DNA of 64,000 nt from an uncultured Collinsella sp. (GCA_934655755.1 CAKUHA010000004.1:49121-113120); one strand, 5' to 3'; numbered from the stretch's first letter, positions 25,546 to 34,922 are shown. Translations and numbers: made by a program. Notes: a model not told the origin generated them from the sequence alone.

Positions 25546-26271
25546 ATGGGGGATAGTATGGCGACAAAGCAAGCCTATGTCCAGGTTAAGGACCTCAAGA
25601 AACACTACGGCGACGGCGACGCGCGTCTGACGGTGCTCGACGGCATTAACACGTCCATCAACCGCGGCGAGATTTGCGTCATGCTGGGGCCCTCGGGTTC
25701 GGGCAAGTCGACGTTTCTCAATCTCATCGGCGGCCTGGAGGACGCCGATGGCGGCTCCATCATGGTGGACGGCTGCGACCTCACCGTGCTCAAGCCCGTC
25801 GACCTGGGCGAGTATCGCCGCCGCGAGCTGGGCTTTGTCTTTCAGTTCTACAACCTGGTGCCCGACCTCACCATTAAGGAAAACATCGAGGTCACGGCGC
25901 ACCTGTCCAAAAACCCGCTCAACGTCGATGACCTGTTGCGCTCACTGGGCCTCTACGAGCATCGCAACAAGTTCCCGCGCCAGGTCTCGGGTGGTCAGCA
26001 GCAACGCTGCGCCATCGGCCGCGCGCTCGTCAAAAATCCGGGCCTGCTGCTGTGCGACGAGCCAACAGGCGCACTCGACTACAAGACATCCAAGGAAATC
26101 CTGCAGCTCATGGAGGACGTCAACCGCACCTATGGCTGCACCATCATCATCGTTACCCACAACGCAGCCATCGCCCACATGGCCAACCGCGTGCTGCGCC
26201 TGCGCGACGGTCGCATCGTCGAGGACGAGCTCAACCCGGAGCCCGTCGCGGCCACCGAGCTCGATTGGTAG
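25546..26271 (+). CDS. MacB/LolD-type ABC transporter ATP-binding protein
   Basis: 241 residues. Walker A GPSGSGKST (about 46-54), Q-loop FQFYNLVPDLT, signature VSGGQQQR (about 148), Walker B LLLCDEPTGALD (about 167) and H-loop VTHN. The QFYNLVP and GALD features are typical of the MacB/LolD/FtsE class that works with FtsX-fold permeases. Two starts are possible: ATG 25546 (AGAAGG 6 bases before) and ATG 25558 (GGGGGA before). The partner permease follows after 8 bases. Such systems act by mechanotransmission across the envelope, often in peptide resistance or lipid handling. Confidence 0.92.
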   Translation: MGDSMATKQAYVQVKDLKKHYGDGDARLTVLDGINTSINRGEICVMLGPSGSGKSTFLNLIGGLEDADGGSIMVDGCDLTVLKPVDLGEYRRRELGFVFQFYNLVPDLTIKENIEVTAHLSKNPLNVDDLLRSLGLYEHRNKFPRQVSGGQQQRCAIGRALVKNPGLLLCDEPTGALDYKTSKEILQLMEDVNRTYGCTIIIVTHNAAIAHMANRVLRLRDGRIVEDELNPEPVAATELDW

Positions 26272-26279
26272 GCTGCGCC

Positions 26280-28946
26280 ATGACACCTCTCGCAAAACGA
26301 CTTCCCCGCGAGCTGCGCCGCAATATCGGTAAGTACCTGGGCATCTTCTTGCTTATGTGCGGAAGCATCGCCCTCACGTCGGGCTTTTTGCTCGCGGCAC
26401 ACTCCATCGGCTGCCTCATCGACGACATGCGCGATGCGTACACGATTGAGGACGGCCGCGTAACCACTTCCTTTGAGGCCACCGATGACCAGCTCAAAGC
26501 CGCCGAGGATGCGGCGGAGGACGTCGGCGGCGTCACGCTCTACAAGAACTTCTCCATCGACGCCATCATCAAAAAGGCGTCCGGCGACGACGGCACCAAG
26601 CGCACGCTGCGCACCTACGCGCACCGTACCAAGGTCGACATCGCGTCCTACTGCGAAGGCAAGGAGCCCCGCGCGGACGACGAAGTGGCCATCGACCGCG
26701 TCTTTGCCACCAACAACGATCTTGCCGTGGGCGATCAGGTTGCACTCGAGGGCCGCACCTACACCATCTGCGGCATCATCACGCAGCCCGATAGCCAGGC
26801 GCTGTTCCTCAACAACTCGGACTTTACGGTGAACACCATCACCTATGGCGTGGCCGAGGTCACCGACGCCGGATTTGCCGCGCTCGAGGACGCCGGCGGT
26901 GCGCCCGCCTACACCTACTCCTTTGCCTTTAACGACCGCGACCTCTCCACCGCGGACCGTATCGATGCCGAGCAGGATATGGTCGAGGCGCTGGTCGACG
27001 CCGATGCGCGCGTGGACGACCTGACCGATGCCGATTCCAACCAGGGCATTGGCTATGCGCGCGACGATGTGGGCGGCGACTCCATGATGTGGACGACGCT
27101 GCTCGACATCATCATCGTGATCATGGCATTCGTCTTTGTGGTGCTCACCGACGCCACTATCGAGGAGGAGAGCGCCATCATCGGCACGCTGCTCGCCAGC
27201 GGCTATCGCCGTCACGAAATCGTGCTGCACTACCTTGCGCTTCCCGCCATCGTGGGCGTGCTCGCGGCGCTGTTGGGCACCGCGCTCGGCGTCGCGTTCT
27301 TTACCGAGCCCATGCGCAGCCTCTATTACGGCTCGTACAGCCTGCCGCCCTTTCAGGTGTATTGGAGCTGGGAGATCTTTGTAAAGTGCGCCGTGGTTCC
27401 TGCCTCCGCGCTCATCCTCATTACGCTGGTGGGCCTGCTTCGCAAGATGGGAAAGACGCCGCTGCAGTTCCTTCGTCACGAGGCGGGCGGCAAGTCGGGC
27501 ACCAAGCGCGGTTTTCAGCTGCCGGAGCGCATGGGCTTTGTCTCGCGCTTCCGCCTACGCATCTTCCTACGTAACCTGGGCAACTTCGCCACGCTCTTCG
27601 TGGGTATCGCGTTTGCGTCGTTGCTGCTGCTCTTTGGCCTGGCGATTCTGCCCACGATGACGCACTATGCGGACAACCTGGAAACGAGTTTGGTCGCCGA
27701 GCACCAGTACACGCTCAAGGCGCCGCTGGAGCTTGAAGGCACCGCCGAGGAGCGCGAGCAGTGGTCGGCGCTCGAGCGTCTGCAGTCGGTGGACGGCGCG
27801 CTGCTTTCTGCCGCCCGGGATGCGGATGACGAGCTCGACGACGCGGTCGATGCCGCGCAGGCGGCGGCCAATGCTGCGACCAGCGCTCTGTCTGCCGAGA
27901 GCTTGGCCGCAGCACAGAGCGCGCTCGCAACGGTTCAGGACAAGAAGGACGCCCTCTATGCGCGCCTCGACGATCTTGCCGATGCCCTTGGCTGCGACCG
28001 TGACGAGACCATCAGTCTGATTGAAAAGGCCTCGAAGATTGACACCGATAACGACGACATTCACCCAGTCAACACGACCGACAACGGTGCGGCGAAGATT
28101 GCGCAGGCCGAGAAATATGCCGTCTACCAGCTGCAATACGACCGCGGTGACGGAAATGGGCAGGAGACGATTTCCATTTACGGTGTCTCGCCCGATTCGC
28201 GCTACTGGAAGGACCTCGATGTGGGCGACGGACGCGTCGTCTTTGGCGGCGGCCTGCTCGACAAGTTTGGCTGGAGCGAGGGGCAAAAGGTCACGCTCCG
28301 CGACAAGTACGAGGGCAAGGACTATTCGCTGGGGTACGCGGGCAAGGACGCCACCTGGGGCCCCAAGTCGGACATGAATATCTACATGAGCATCGACGAC
28401 TTTAACGAGCTGTTCGGCAACGACGCCGCTTACTTTAACGGCTATGTGAGCGACGAGAAGCTCAGCCTCGACGCGCGTTACTTTGCCGGCGACACCACGC
28501 CCGACGACATGCGCGCCGTGGGTGACCAGTTCATCGGCATGATGAGCAAAATGATCGGCATGATGGTCGGGCTCGCGGTGTTCATCTTCCTGCTGTTTAT
28601 GTACCTGCTGACCAAGGCCGTCATCGACCACAGCGCCCGCTCGATCAGCTACATGAAGGTCTTTGGCTATCGCAACGGCGAGATCTCTCATCTGTACATC
28701 CGCTCGATCACGCTGTGCGTGGCGGCGTCGCTCGTGCTGAGCCTGCCCGTGATCATCGGCTCGCTTACGGCTATCTTCCGCTCGATGCTGCTCGCCTACA
28801 ACGGCAATATCGAGATCTACGTGCCTGCTTGGTCCATGGCGGCGTGTGTTGGCATCGGCTTTGCGACTTACCTGGTCGTGGCGCTGCTGCACACGCGCTC
28901 CATCAAGCGCGTCCCCCTGGCCGAGGCGCTCAAAGTCCAAGAGTAG
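26280..28946 (+). CDS. FtsX-like ABC transporter permease with large extracytoplasmic coiled-coil domain
   Basis: 888 residues from ATG 26280, nine bases after the ATPase stop; the frame continues upstream inside the ATPase gene but that part is a shadow. One helix near residue 20-40, external region, three helices at about 270-405, one near 440, a second external region (about 480-750) with an Ala-rich coiled coil (DAAQAAANAATSALSAESLA), and three final helices (about 755-880). Two FtsX domains, as in two-FtsX permeases such as BceB-like and MacB-like exporters. The terminal TAG is the first part of the right-hand direct repeat. No coding for a periplasmic adaptor is seen. Confidence 0.88.
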   Translation: MTPLAKRLPRELRRNIGKYLGIFLLMCGSIALTSGFLLAAHSIGCLIDDMRDAYTIEDGRVTTSFEATDDQLKAAEDAAEDVGGVTLYKNFSIDAIIKKASGDDGTKRTLRTYAHRTKVDIASYCEGKEPRADDEVAIDRVFATNNDLAVGDQVALEGRTYTICGIITQPDSQALFLNNSDFTVNTITYGVAEVTDAGFAALEDAGGAPAYTYSFAFNDRDLSTADRIDAEQDMVEALVDADARVDDLTDADSNQGIGYARDDVGGDSMMWTTLLDIIIVIMAFVFVVLTDATIEEESAIIGTLLASGYRRHEIVLHYLALPAIVGVLAALLGTALGVAFFTEPMRSLYYGSYSLPPFQVYWSWEIFVKCAVVPASALILITLVGLLRKMGKTPLQFLRHEAGGKSGTKRGFQLPERMGFVSRFRLRIFLRNLGNFATLFVGIAFASLLLLFGLAILPTMTHYADNLETSLVAEHQYTLKAPLELEGTAEEREQWSALERLQSVDGALLSAARDADDELDDAVDAAQAAANAATSALSAESLAAAQSALATVQDKKDALYARLDDLADALGCDRDETISLIEKASKIDTDNDDIHPVNTTDNGAAKIAQAEKYAVYQLQYDRGDGNGQETISIYGVSPDSRYWKDLDVGDGRVVFGGGLLDKFGWSEGQKVTLRDKYEGKDYSLGYAGKDATWGPKSDMNIYMSIDDFNELFGNDAAYFNGYVSDEKLSLDARYFAGDTTPDDMRAVGDQFIGMMSKMIGMMVGLAVFIFLLFMYLLTKAVIDHSARSISYMKVFGYRNGEISHLYIRSITLCVAASLVLSLPVIIGSLTAIFRSMLLAYNGNIEIYVPAWSMAACVGIGFATYLVVALLHTRSIKRVPLAEALKVQE

Positions 28947-28947
28947 T

Positions 28948-29103
28948 CATTGGGGACAGTCTTAAATGACCAAGAGTAGTCATTGGGGACAGACTTAAAC
29001 GACTAGTCATTGGGGACAGTCTTTGCCGATTCGCCGGCTTTCCCGCAGGGTTGGCAAGGACTGTCCCCAACTGCCGGCAGGAAAGGAACGTCCCTAACTG
29101 CCG
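28948..29103. repeat. About 155-bp direct repeat, right copy, downstream of the MacB/FtsX cassette
   Basis: Begins at the stop codon of the permease and matches 25253-25408 almost base for base, including the CTTTGCCGATTCGCCGGCTT hairpin segment and the ending ggaacgtccctaactg. Direct orientation. Confidence 0.85.
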
Positions 29104-29122
29104 GGCGCTCCCGCTTCTGCGC

Positions 29123-29153
29123 TTGACTTTGACCCTACTCCAATGGGTACCAT
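29123..29153 (+). promoter_or_regulatory. Promoter with 19-bp spacer (MerR-type geometry) for the DUF362 gene
   Basis: TTGACT (29123-29128), 19 bases, TACCAT (29148-29153). The spacer contains ACCC-N9-GGGT, a short dyad. Sigma70 promoters with 19-bp spacers and a central dyad are typical of MerR-family control; no MerR gene is present in the window. Inference from spacing only. Confidence 0.4.
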
Positions 29154-29195
29154 CTCCTATGTCTGTAACGCCATATAGACCGAGGGGATAGATCT

Positions 29196-30401
29196 ATGAC
29201 CGCAACTGCACCCGCCGCACCCGCCAAGGTGTACTTTACGAACCTGCGCACGCATGCTCGCGAGAGCCAGCTCGACAAGCTCAAGCGTCTCATTCGCCGC
29301 GCCGGCATCGAGCAGATCGACTTTGAGAACAAGTTCGTCGCCATCAAGATTCACTTTGGCGAGCTGGGCAATCTGAGCTTTTTGCGTCCCAACTACGCCC
29401 GCGCCGTCGCGGACGTCGTCAAGGAGCTGGGCGGCAAGCCCTTCCTCACCGACTGCAACACGCTTTACGTCGGTAGCCGTAAAAACGCGCTCGAGCACAT
29501 CGACACCGCATACCAGAACGGCTTTACCCCGTATTCCACGGGTTGTCAGATCATCATCGCCGACGGCCTCAAGGGCACCGACGAGGCGCTCGTCCCGGTC
29601 GAGGGCGGCGAATACGTGCACGAGGCCAAGATCGGCCAGGCGCTCATGGACGCCGACATTGTGATCAGCCTCACTCACTTTAAGGGTCATGAGCAGGCCG
29701 GCTTTGGCGGCGCCATGAAGAACCTGGGCATGGGCGGCGGCAGCCGCGCCGGCAAGATGGAGCAGCATGCTGCCGGCAAGCCGAGTGTCGATACCGCCAA
29801 CTGCGTGGGCTGCCGTGCCTGCGAGCGCATCTGCGCGCACAACGCCATCTCGTTTGACGACACCCGCGAGCGCGAACTTGCCAACGGCAGCACCTGCACG
29901 GTGCACGTGGCCGCTATCGACCACGACCGCTGCCTGGGCTGCGGCTGCTGCATTGCGGCGTGCAACCAGGACTGCATCAAGCCTGACTATGACGCCGCGG
30001 CCGACGTGCTCAACTACAAGATTGCCGAGTACACGAAGGCCATCGTCGACGGTCGTCCGAGCTTCCACATCTCGCTCGCCATGGACATCAGCCCCAACTG
30101 CGATTGCCATCCCGAGAACGACACGCCCATCGTCAACGATATCGGCATGTTCGCGAGCTTTGACCCGGTTGCCATCGACCAGGCCTGCGCCGATGCCGTC
30201 ATGGCATCCGAGCCGCTGCCCAACACCGAGCTCACCGATAGCGCCGCCAAGATGGAGCACAATCACGAGCATCTGGAGGGCGAACAGGCGCACGACCCCT
30301 TCTGCATCACGCATCCCGACACCGACTGGCGCGCGTGCATCGCGCACGCCGAGAAGATCGGCCTGGGCACGAGTGAGTACGAGCTCATCGAGGTCAAGTA
30401 G
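29196..30401 (+). CDS. DUF362 domain protein with 2x[4Fe-4S] ferredoxin module
   Basis: 401 residues. The N-terminal and C-terminal parts form the DUF362 fold (VAIKIHFGELGNLSFLRP, LTDCNTLYVGSR, SLTHFKGHEQAGFGGAMKNL). Residues about 204-255 insert two cluster motifs, CVGCRACERIC and CLGCGCCIAACNQDC. SD GAGGGGA precedes ATG 29196. Proteins of this family are uncharacterised FeS proteins often proposed to have redox or radical-linked roles. It is monocistronic: MerR-like promoter upstream and a strong terminator downstream. Confidence 0.9.
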   Translation: MTATAPAAPAKVYFTNLRTHARESQLDKLKRLIRRAGIEQIDFENKFVAIKIHFGELGNLSFLRPNYARAVADVVKELGGKPFLTDCNTLYVGSRKNALEHIDTAYQNGFTPYSTGCQIIIADGLKGTDEALVPVEGGEYVHEAKIGQALMDADIVISLTHFKGHEQAGFGGAMKNLGMGGGSRAGKMEQHAAGKPSVDTANCVGCRACERICAHNAISFDDTRERELANGSTCTVHVAAIDHDRCLGCGCCIAACNQDCIKPDYDAAADVLNYKIAEYTKAIVDGRPSFHISLAMDISPNCDCHPENDTPIVNDIGMFASFDPVAIDQACADAVMASEPLPNTELTDSAAKMEHNHEHLEGEQAHDPFCITHPDTDWRACIAHAEKIGLGTSEYELIEVK

Positions 30402-30446
30402 CGCTTGGCTATTGGACAAATCAAGCTCTTTTGTAGCGTAACGTAA

Positions 30447-30487
30447 ACAAAAACCGCCTGTGAGCGCAGTGCTCGCAGGCGGTTTTT
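30447..30487 (+). terminator. Terminator of the DUF362 gene
   Basis: AAAACCGCCTGTGAGC...GCTCGCAGGCGGTTTTT; about 15 pairs ending in a T run, with the complementary A run on the left, so it can work in both directions. Confidence 0.9.
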
Positions 30488-30615
30488 CGGAAGTATGCGG
30501 CAAATTCTGAGATTGCCGAGCACACAGTGTTTTTTGGCAACAAAACCCCTGATAAATTGTTGGTAAAACCACGGTCTGGTCGGTAGTTCCAGATTTTGCC
30601 GCATACTTCCGAAAT
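30488..30615. repeat. Palindromic element with CGGAAGTATGCGGCAAA arms
   Basis: CGGAAGTATGCGGCAAATTCTG (30488-30509) pairs with the complement at 30590-30611; about 80 bases between. Built like the type A/B elements (terminator-like core next to long outer arms ending in GAAAT), but with different arm sequence. It lies between two convergent genes. Confidence 0.7.
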
Positions 30616-30652
30616 CATGGGGCTGGAGGAGGCCGTAGACGCCGCTTTTTGC

Positions 30653-31618
30653 CTAAAAATTCTTGTCGAGGAAGTCGTTGACCGTGTTCCAGTAGAGCTC
30701 GGGGTCAACCTGCGCGCTCTTGGCGTGGGTGGCGCCGTGGACGGTGAGCTTTTGCTTGACCTTGCTGGCACACGCCTCGTAGTTTTGGTCGAGCATGCTG
30801 TACGGCACAAAGGTGTCCTGGTCACCGTGGATAAACAGCATGGGAACCGTCGCGTGCTTGAGCTGCTCCACGCTGCTCGCCTTATGAAAGTCGTATCCAG
30901 CGCGCACGTTGCACACCAGGTTGGCTACATCGAGCAAGGGAAAACTAGGCAGGCCGAACACGTCTTTAAGCTGCAGGGAAAACTCGTCCCAGACACTCGT
31001 ATAGCCGCAGTCCTCGATAATGCACTTCACGTTTGCGGGCAGAGATTCCCCCGCCACGTTCATGGCGGTCGCCGCGCCCATCGACTCGCCAAAGACCAGG
31101 ATACGCGCCTCGGGATCGGCCGCAACGATCTGCCCGATCCATGCGACGACATCGAGCCGCTCGGGCCAACCCATGCCGATATAGTCGCCGCCGGAGCGCT
31201 CGTGGGCACGGGCGGCGGGCGCGAGTACGTTCATGCCGCGGTCGTGGAAGCGCTTGACGTATCGGGCCATACCGATGGGCTCGTTGGTATATCCATGCAG
31301 GCAGACAGCGTAGTCGTGGGTGCTTTCCGACGCCGCGAAATACCAGGCGGCAAGCTCGGTCCCGTCATCTGCGGTAAGGCTGCTGCTCTCGCGGTTCTCT
31401 TTAAACCACGCCCGGGCCTCAGTCTCCTCGGCGTCCCTCTGCTCGCCTTTTCCGGCGTCCTTGCCGTCCTGCATCATCTTCATGGTGTAGGGCGCTTGGG
31501 GGTTTAGGGCAAAGTCGAATAAGAAGTTGCCGGCAAACCCCAATAGGGCGACAACGAGCACCGCGGCAACGGCCAGGCCGATCTTGAGCCCTCGGTGGGG
31601 GCGTGTATTTTGAGCCAT
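30653..31618 (-). CDS. Membrane-anchored alpha/beta hydrolase
   Basis: 321 residues. One N-terminal helix (about 12-35) after a short basic start, then an alpha/beta hydrolase domain. Oxyanion region LHGYTNEP, nucleophile motif GESMGA (Ser about 177), acid in HGDQDTFVP and His in GATHAKS complete a triad. Related to the BAAT/prolyl-oligopeptidase-like hydrolases of Gram-positives. SD AGGAGA is 6 bases upstream of ATG 31618. Extracytoplasmic esterase or acyl hydrolase activity is the likely role; substrate unknown. Divergent from the hemolysin III gene; a GTTGA-TGCG-TCAAC palindrome at 31683-31696 lies in the shared promoter region. Confidence 0.85.
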   Translation of the reverse strand: MAQNTRPHRGLKIGLAVAAVLVVALLGFAGNFLFDFALNPQAPYTMKMMQDGKDAGKGEQRDAEETEARAWFKENRESSSLTADDGTELAAWYFAASESTHDYAVCLHGYTNEPIGMARYVKRFHDRGMNVLAPAARAHERSGGDYIGMGWPERLDVVAWIGQIVAADPEARILVFGESMGAATAMNVAGESLPANVKCIIEDCGYTSVWDEFSLQLKDVFGLPSFPLLDVANLVCNVRAGYDFHKASSVEQLKHATVPMLFIHGDQDTFVPYSMLDQNYEACASKVKQKLTVHGATHAKSAQVDPELYWNTVNDFLDKNF

Positions 31619-31803
31619 AATCGCTCTCCTATAAGATGTTTATATGTCAACATTTATTGCAAGCGCATTATGGATGTTTACCGTTGATGCGTCAACAAGC
31701 AAAGAATGGGTAAACAAAGACTCACGTATAGTGCAAATTTCGTACGTACCCAGACGCTTTGATATAGTGTTGAGAACTATTTACGTTGGAGGATGTAACC
31801 GGC

Positions 31804-32487
31804 ATGTCCGATTCGAGCGACAGTTCCAAGCCGCGACCTAAGGCCGCGGCCGTCCCGCAGTACACGGTGGGCGAGGAGATCATGAACTCCGTCACCCATG
31901 GTGTCGGTTGCCTGCTGGGTATCGCGGGCCTCGTGCTTTTGATCGTGTTCGCTGCCCTGCGCGGCGGCGGGCCGGCGCACATGGCCGCGGCCATCGTCTA
32001 CGGCGTCAGCATCATTCTCGAATATCTTGCCTCCACGCTTTACCACGCGATTCGGCCCGAGCGCGCCAAGCGCGTGTTCCGCATCATCGACCACAGCTGC
32101 ATCTACCTGCTCATTGCGGGCAGCTACACGCCGTTTTGCCTCATTACGCTCGCAAACGACGGCGGCCCCGTGCTGTTCTTCGCCGTATGGGCCATCGCCA
32201 TCATCGGCATCGCCCTCGAGTGCTTTATGCGCGAGCGTCAGCCGCACTGGGTGAGCGGTCTGGTCTACCTGCTCATGGGCTGGCTCGTCGTCTTTAAGCT
32301 TCCCGCGCTCGTGGCGCTGCTGAACCCCGTCGCGTTGGCGCTGCTCGCCGTCGGCGGCGTGTGCTACACCGTGGGCGTGCCGTTCTACATCGCCAAAAAC
32401 GTGCGCTATCTGCATAGCGTGTTTCACCTGTGGGTGCTCGCCGGCAGCATCTTCCAGTTCATGGCGGTGATCCTCTTCGTAATCTAG
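31804..32487 (+). CDS. Hemolysin III / PAQR family membrane protein
   Basis: 227 residues, seven membrane helices. Family hallmarks: N-terminal EIMNSVTHGVGC, central LASTLYHAI and IDHSCIYLLIAGSYTPF, and C-terminal LHSVFHLWVLAGSIFQF with conserved His residues thought to bind metal. ATG 31804 has GGAGGA 10 bases upstream; a TTG at 31786 is less likely. Bacterial relatives (YqfA/TrhA) affect membrane homeostasis; cytolytic activity should not be assumed. TATAGT at 31763-31768 is a candidate -10. Confidence 0.9.
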   Translation: MSDSSDSSKPRPKAAAVPQYTVGEEIMNSVTHGVGCLLGIAGLVLLIVFAALRGGGPAHMAAAIVYGVSIILEYLASTLYHAIRPERAKRVFRIIDHSCIYLLIAGSYTPFCLITLANDGGPVLFFAVWAIAIIGIALECFMRERQPHWVSGLVYLLMGWLVVFKLPALVALLNPVALALLAVGGVCYTVGVPFYIAKNVRYLHSVFHLWVLAGSIFQFMAVILFVI

Positions 32488-32600
32488 CGACCGCGCCTGT
32501 GCCTGCGGATCCATCCAGACAACCGCTGGGCGCAACTGCCCTATCCGCCACCTACGTCTCCTGCCAACGTCCCGAATCTTGGAGGTTCGAGAAACTCCCG

Positions 32601-33974
32601 ATGGACATAACCATCTCCCTTATTACCACCCTCGTTTTGACGCTCATCAACGGCTATTTCTCCATGTCCGAGATGGCGCTCACCACGGCCAAGCGCGCTG
32701 TGCTGGAGCATGAGGCCGAGGAGGGCGACAAGCGCGCCGAGCACGCCATTAAGCTCGCCGCCGATTCCGACCAGCTGTTGGCCACCATCCAGGTCGCCAT
32801 CACGCTCGTGGGTTTCGCCTCGTCTGCCGTTGCCTCGACGAGCCTGTCCGACCCGCTCGCCACGTGGCTCATGAGCTTCGGCATTGCGCCGCTTTCCGCC
32901 ATCGCGCGCGGCCTGGCACCGGTCATCATCACCGTCGCGGTCGCCTTCGTGTCCATCGTGATCGGTGAGCTCGTGCCCAAGCGCATCGGCCTGGCCAACG
33001 CCGAGGGCGTGTCCAAGCAGGTCGTGGGGCCGCTCTCCGTGTTCCAAAAGATCGCTCGCCCGCTTGTGTGGCTGACTGGCGCCTGCTCCGACGGCCTGGC
33101 CCGTATCCTGCGCATCAAGAGCGCCGACGACCGCCAGAACGTCTCGGAAGAAGAAATCAAGTACATGGTCTCGGAGCAGGACGACCTGCTCGACGAGGAA
33201 AAGCGCATGATCCACGAGATCTTCGACCTGGGTGACACCGTGGCCCGCGAGGTCATGGTGCCGCGCGTGGACACCACCATGTGCGAGGACGATGAGACGG
33301 TCGCCCACGTGCTGTCCACCATGCGCCAGACCGGCTTTAGCCGCATCCCCGTCTACCACGAGGATCCCGACAACGTGGCGGGCATCGCGCATATCAAGGA
33401 CCTGATCCAGCCCGCGCTCGACGGCAAGGGCGACCAGCCCATCGCCGATTTCCTGCGAGACGCCACCTTTGTGCCCGACACCAAGGACATCCTGCCGCTG
33501 CTGTCCGAGATGCAGACCTCGCACGACCAGATCGTGGTGGTCGTGGACGAGTACGGCGGCACGGCCGGCATCATCACCATCGAGGACATCGTCGAGGAGA
33601 TCGTCGGCGAGATCGAGGACGAGTTCGACCCCGACAACAAGTACCTCACGCGCCTTTCGCGCCGCGAGTGGCTCGTCGATGGGCGTTTTTCGTGCGATGA
33701 TGCGATTGAGCTTGGATGGCCGCTCGAGGAAAGCGATGATTATGAGACCATCGCCGGCTGGATTTTGGAGCTTTGCGACTCGGTGCCCGACATCGGAGAG
33801 GTGTTTGAGGTCGCGGGGTACAAGTTTAAGGTGCAGTCGATGCGCGGCCAGCGTATCTCGCTCATTCGCGTGATCGCTCCGGCCGAAACCGATAAGAAGG
33901 ATTCCGAGTTTTCGGCCGCCAGGCCGGCGGCGTCGGGTGCGGGTTCTGCGGATCCGCACGATGGCGACGAGTAG
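32601..33974 (+). CDS. CNNM/CorC-type membrane protein (DUF21, CBS pair, CorC_HlyC domain)
   Basis: 457 residues. DUF21 transmembrane domain (about 1-190: ITISLITTLVLTLINGYFSM SEMAL...), CBS pair (about 205-330, MVPRVDTTMCEDDETVAHVL and IVVVDEYGGTAGIITIEDIV), and a C-terminal CorC_HlyC domain (about 350-430). Members are linked to Mg2+ (or other divalent cation) efflux or homeostasis. ATG 32601 follows GGAGG at 32581, a long spacing of 15 bases. Upstream in-frame sequence overlaps hemolysin III and is not protein-like. A Mg-related role fits the MgtE/NRMT pair 4 kb downstream. Confidence 0.9.
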   Translation: MDITISLITTLVLTLINGYFSMSEMALTTAKRAVLEHEAEEGDKRAEHAIKLAADSDQLLATIQVAITLVGFASSAVASTSLSDPLATWLMSFGIAPLSAIARGLAPVIITVAVAFVSIVIGELVPKRIGLANAEGVSKQVVGPLSVFQKIARPLVWLTGACSDGLARILRIKSADDRQNVSEEEIKYMVSEQDDLLDEEKRMIHEIFDLGDTVAREVMVPRVDTTMCEDDETVAHVLSTMRQTGFSRIPVYHEDPDNVAGIAHIKDLIQPALDGKGDQPIADFLRDATFVPDTKDILPLLSEMQTSHDQIVVVVDEYGGTAGIITIEDIVEEIVGEIEDEFDPDNKYLTRLSRREWLVDGRFSCDDAIELGWPLEESDDYETIAGWILELCDSVPDIGEVFEVAGYKFKVQSMRGQRISLIRVIAPAETDKKDSEFSAARPAASGAGSADPHDGDE

Positions 33975-33998
33975 GACAAGGACGAGTAGGAGAGAGTT

Positions 33999-34844
33999 AT
34001 GGCAGGCCTGTTCAACATCCTTAAGGTCACCGTCAGCGAGGACAAGATTTGCGCGCACGTGCTGGTGAACCCCGGCATGCCGCTCATGACCTCGGAGGAT
34101 ATCGAGGCCACGGCGCGCGTGTACTACCTGGTGCCGGCGATTGCCAAGCACCTGTGCCTGGGCGATTCGGGCCGCGAGTTCCAGGACTGCATGGGCCAGA
34201 CCGAGCTCTGCCACCTGCTGGAGCACGTGACGGTCGAGCTCATGAACGAGACCGGCCTTGCCGGCAGCATCTCGTGCGGTCGCACACGCGTGAGCGAGCA
34301 CGACGAGCGCGTCTTTGAGGTTGAGCTTTCGTGTCCCGACGACGCGCTTGCCATCGGTGCGCTGTCGTCGGCGACCTTTATGATGGATTGGGCGTATCTG
34401 CATGCCGACCAGCCGGCCCCCGATGTGGAGGGCACGGTCGCGGGCCTGCGCAACCTGGTGCTGGGCATGCGTGCCGAGGCCGAGGGCAAGGACCCGCATG
34501 AGGCCGTCGCCGCTGCCAATGGCGAGGACGTGGCCGAGGATGCGGCTGAGGGCGAGGGCGCTGCCGAGGGCGATGCACCGGTCGAGGCCGAGCCCGTCGC
34601 CGATGCTGCCGCCGAGCCCGAGCCCTCTGAGCCCCAGGGCGTTCCCAGCTTTGACGACGAGCCACAGATGGCAATCGATACCGAAGGCGCGACTGCCGAG
34701 AACCACGAGGCCCCCGCTGCCGTCTTTGGCGGTGCGGCAACGGTTCCGGCTGGCTTGGCGCACGAGGGCAGCCTGCCGCTCGTCGATGGCGCGGGCGAGG
34801 ACCCGGCCGCCACGGTGGCCATGCCGGCCATGCCCCAGGAGTAG
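33999..34844 (+). CDS. Protein resembling the cyanophycin synthetase N-terminal domain, with acidic tail
   Basis: 281 residues. Residues about 25-145 contain CHLLEHVTVELMNETGL followed by a CGRTR motif and an acidic EVELSCPDD strand, the pattern of the small N-terminal domain of cyanophycin synthetase (which has HLLEHVALELQ and GRTR). The ATP-grasp and Mur-ligase domains of CphA are absent. From residue about 165 the protein is a low-complexity Glu/Ala/Pro tail, probably disordered. SD GAGAGAG precedes ATG 33999. It starts 24 bases after the CNNM/CorC gene, so probably co-transcribed. Assignment is from remembered motif pattern and needs a profile search. Function unknown. Confidence 0.55.
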   Translation: MAGLFNILKVTVSEDKICAHVLVNPGMPLMTSEDIEATARVYYLVPAIAKHLCLGDSGREFQDCMGQTELCHLLEHVTVELMNETGLAGSISCGRTRVSEHDERVFEVELSCPDDALAIGALSSATFMMDWAYLHADQPAPDVEGTVAGLRNLVLGMRAEAEGKDPHEAVAAANGEDVAEDAAEGEGAAEGDAPVEAEPVADAAAEPEPSEPQGVPSFDDEPQMAIDTEGATAENHEAPAAVFGGAATVPAGLAHEGSLPLVDGAGEDPAATVAMPAMPQE

Positions 34845-34922
34845 GCTTACGCGTTTATCGCATCATGTACCTGCGCTTTAACCGTACGCGGATGAGCGGC
34901 GCGGCAAAGGATGCGCTGCGGG

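Noticed and set aside
31804..32487. Calling the hemolysin III homologue a toxin
   Set aside because: The family is PAQR-like membrane proteins; the hemolysin name is historical and nothing here indicates cytolysis.
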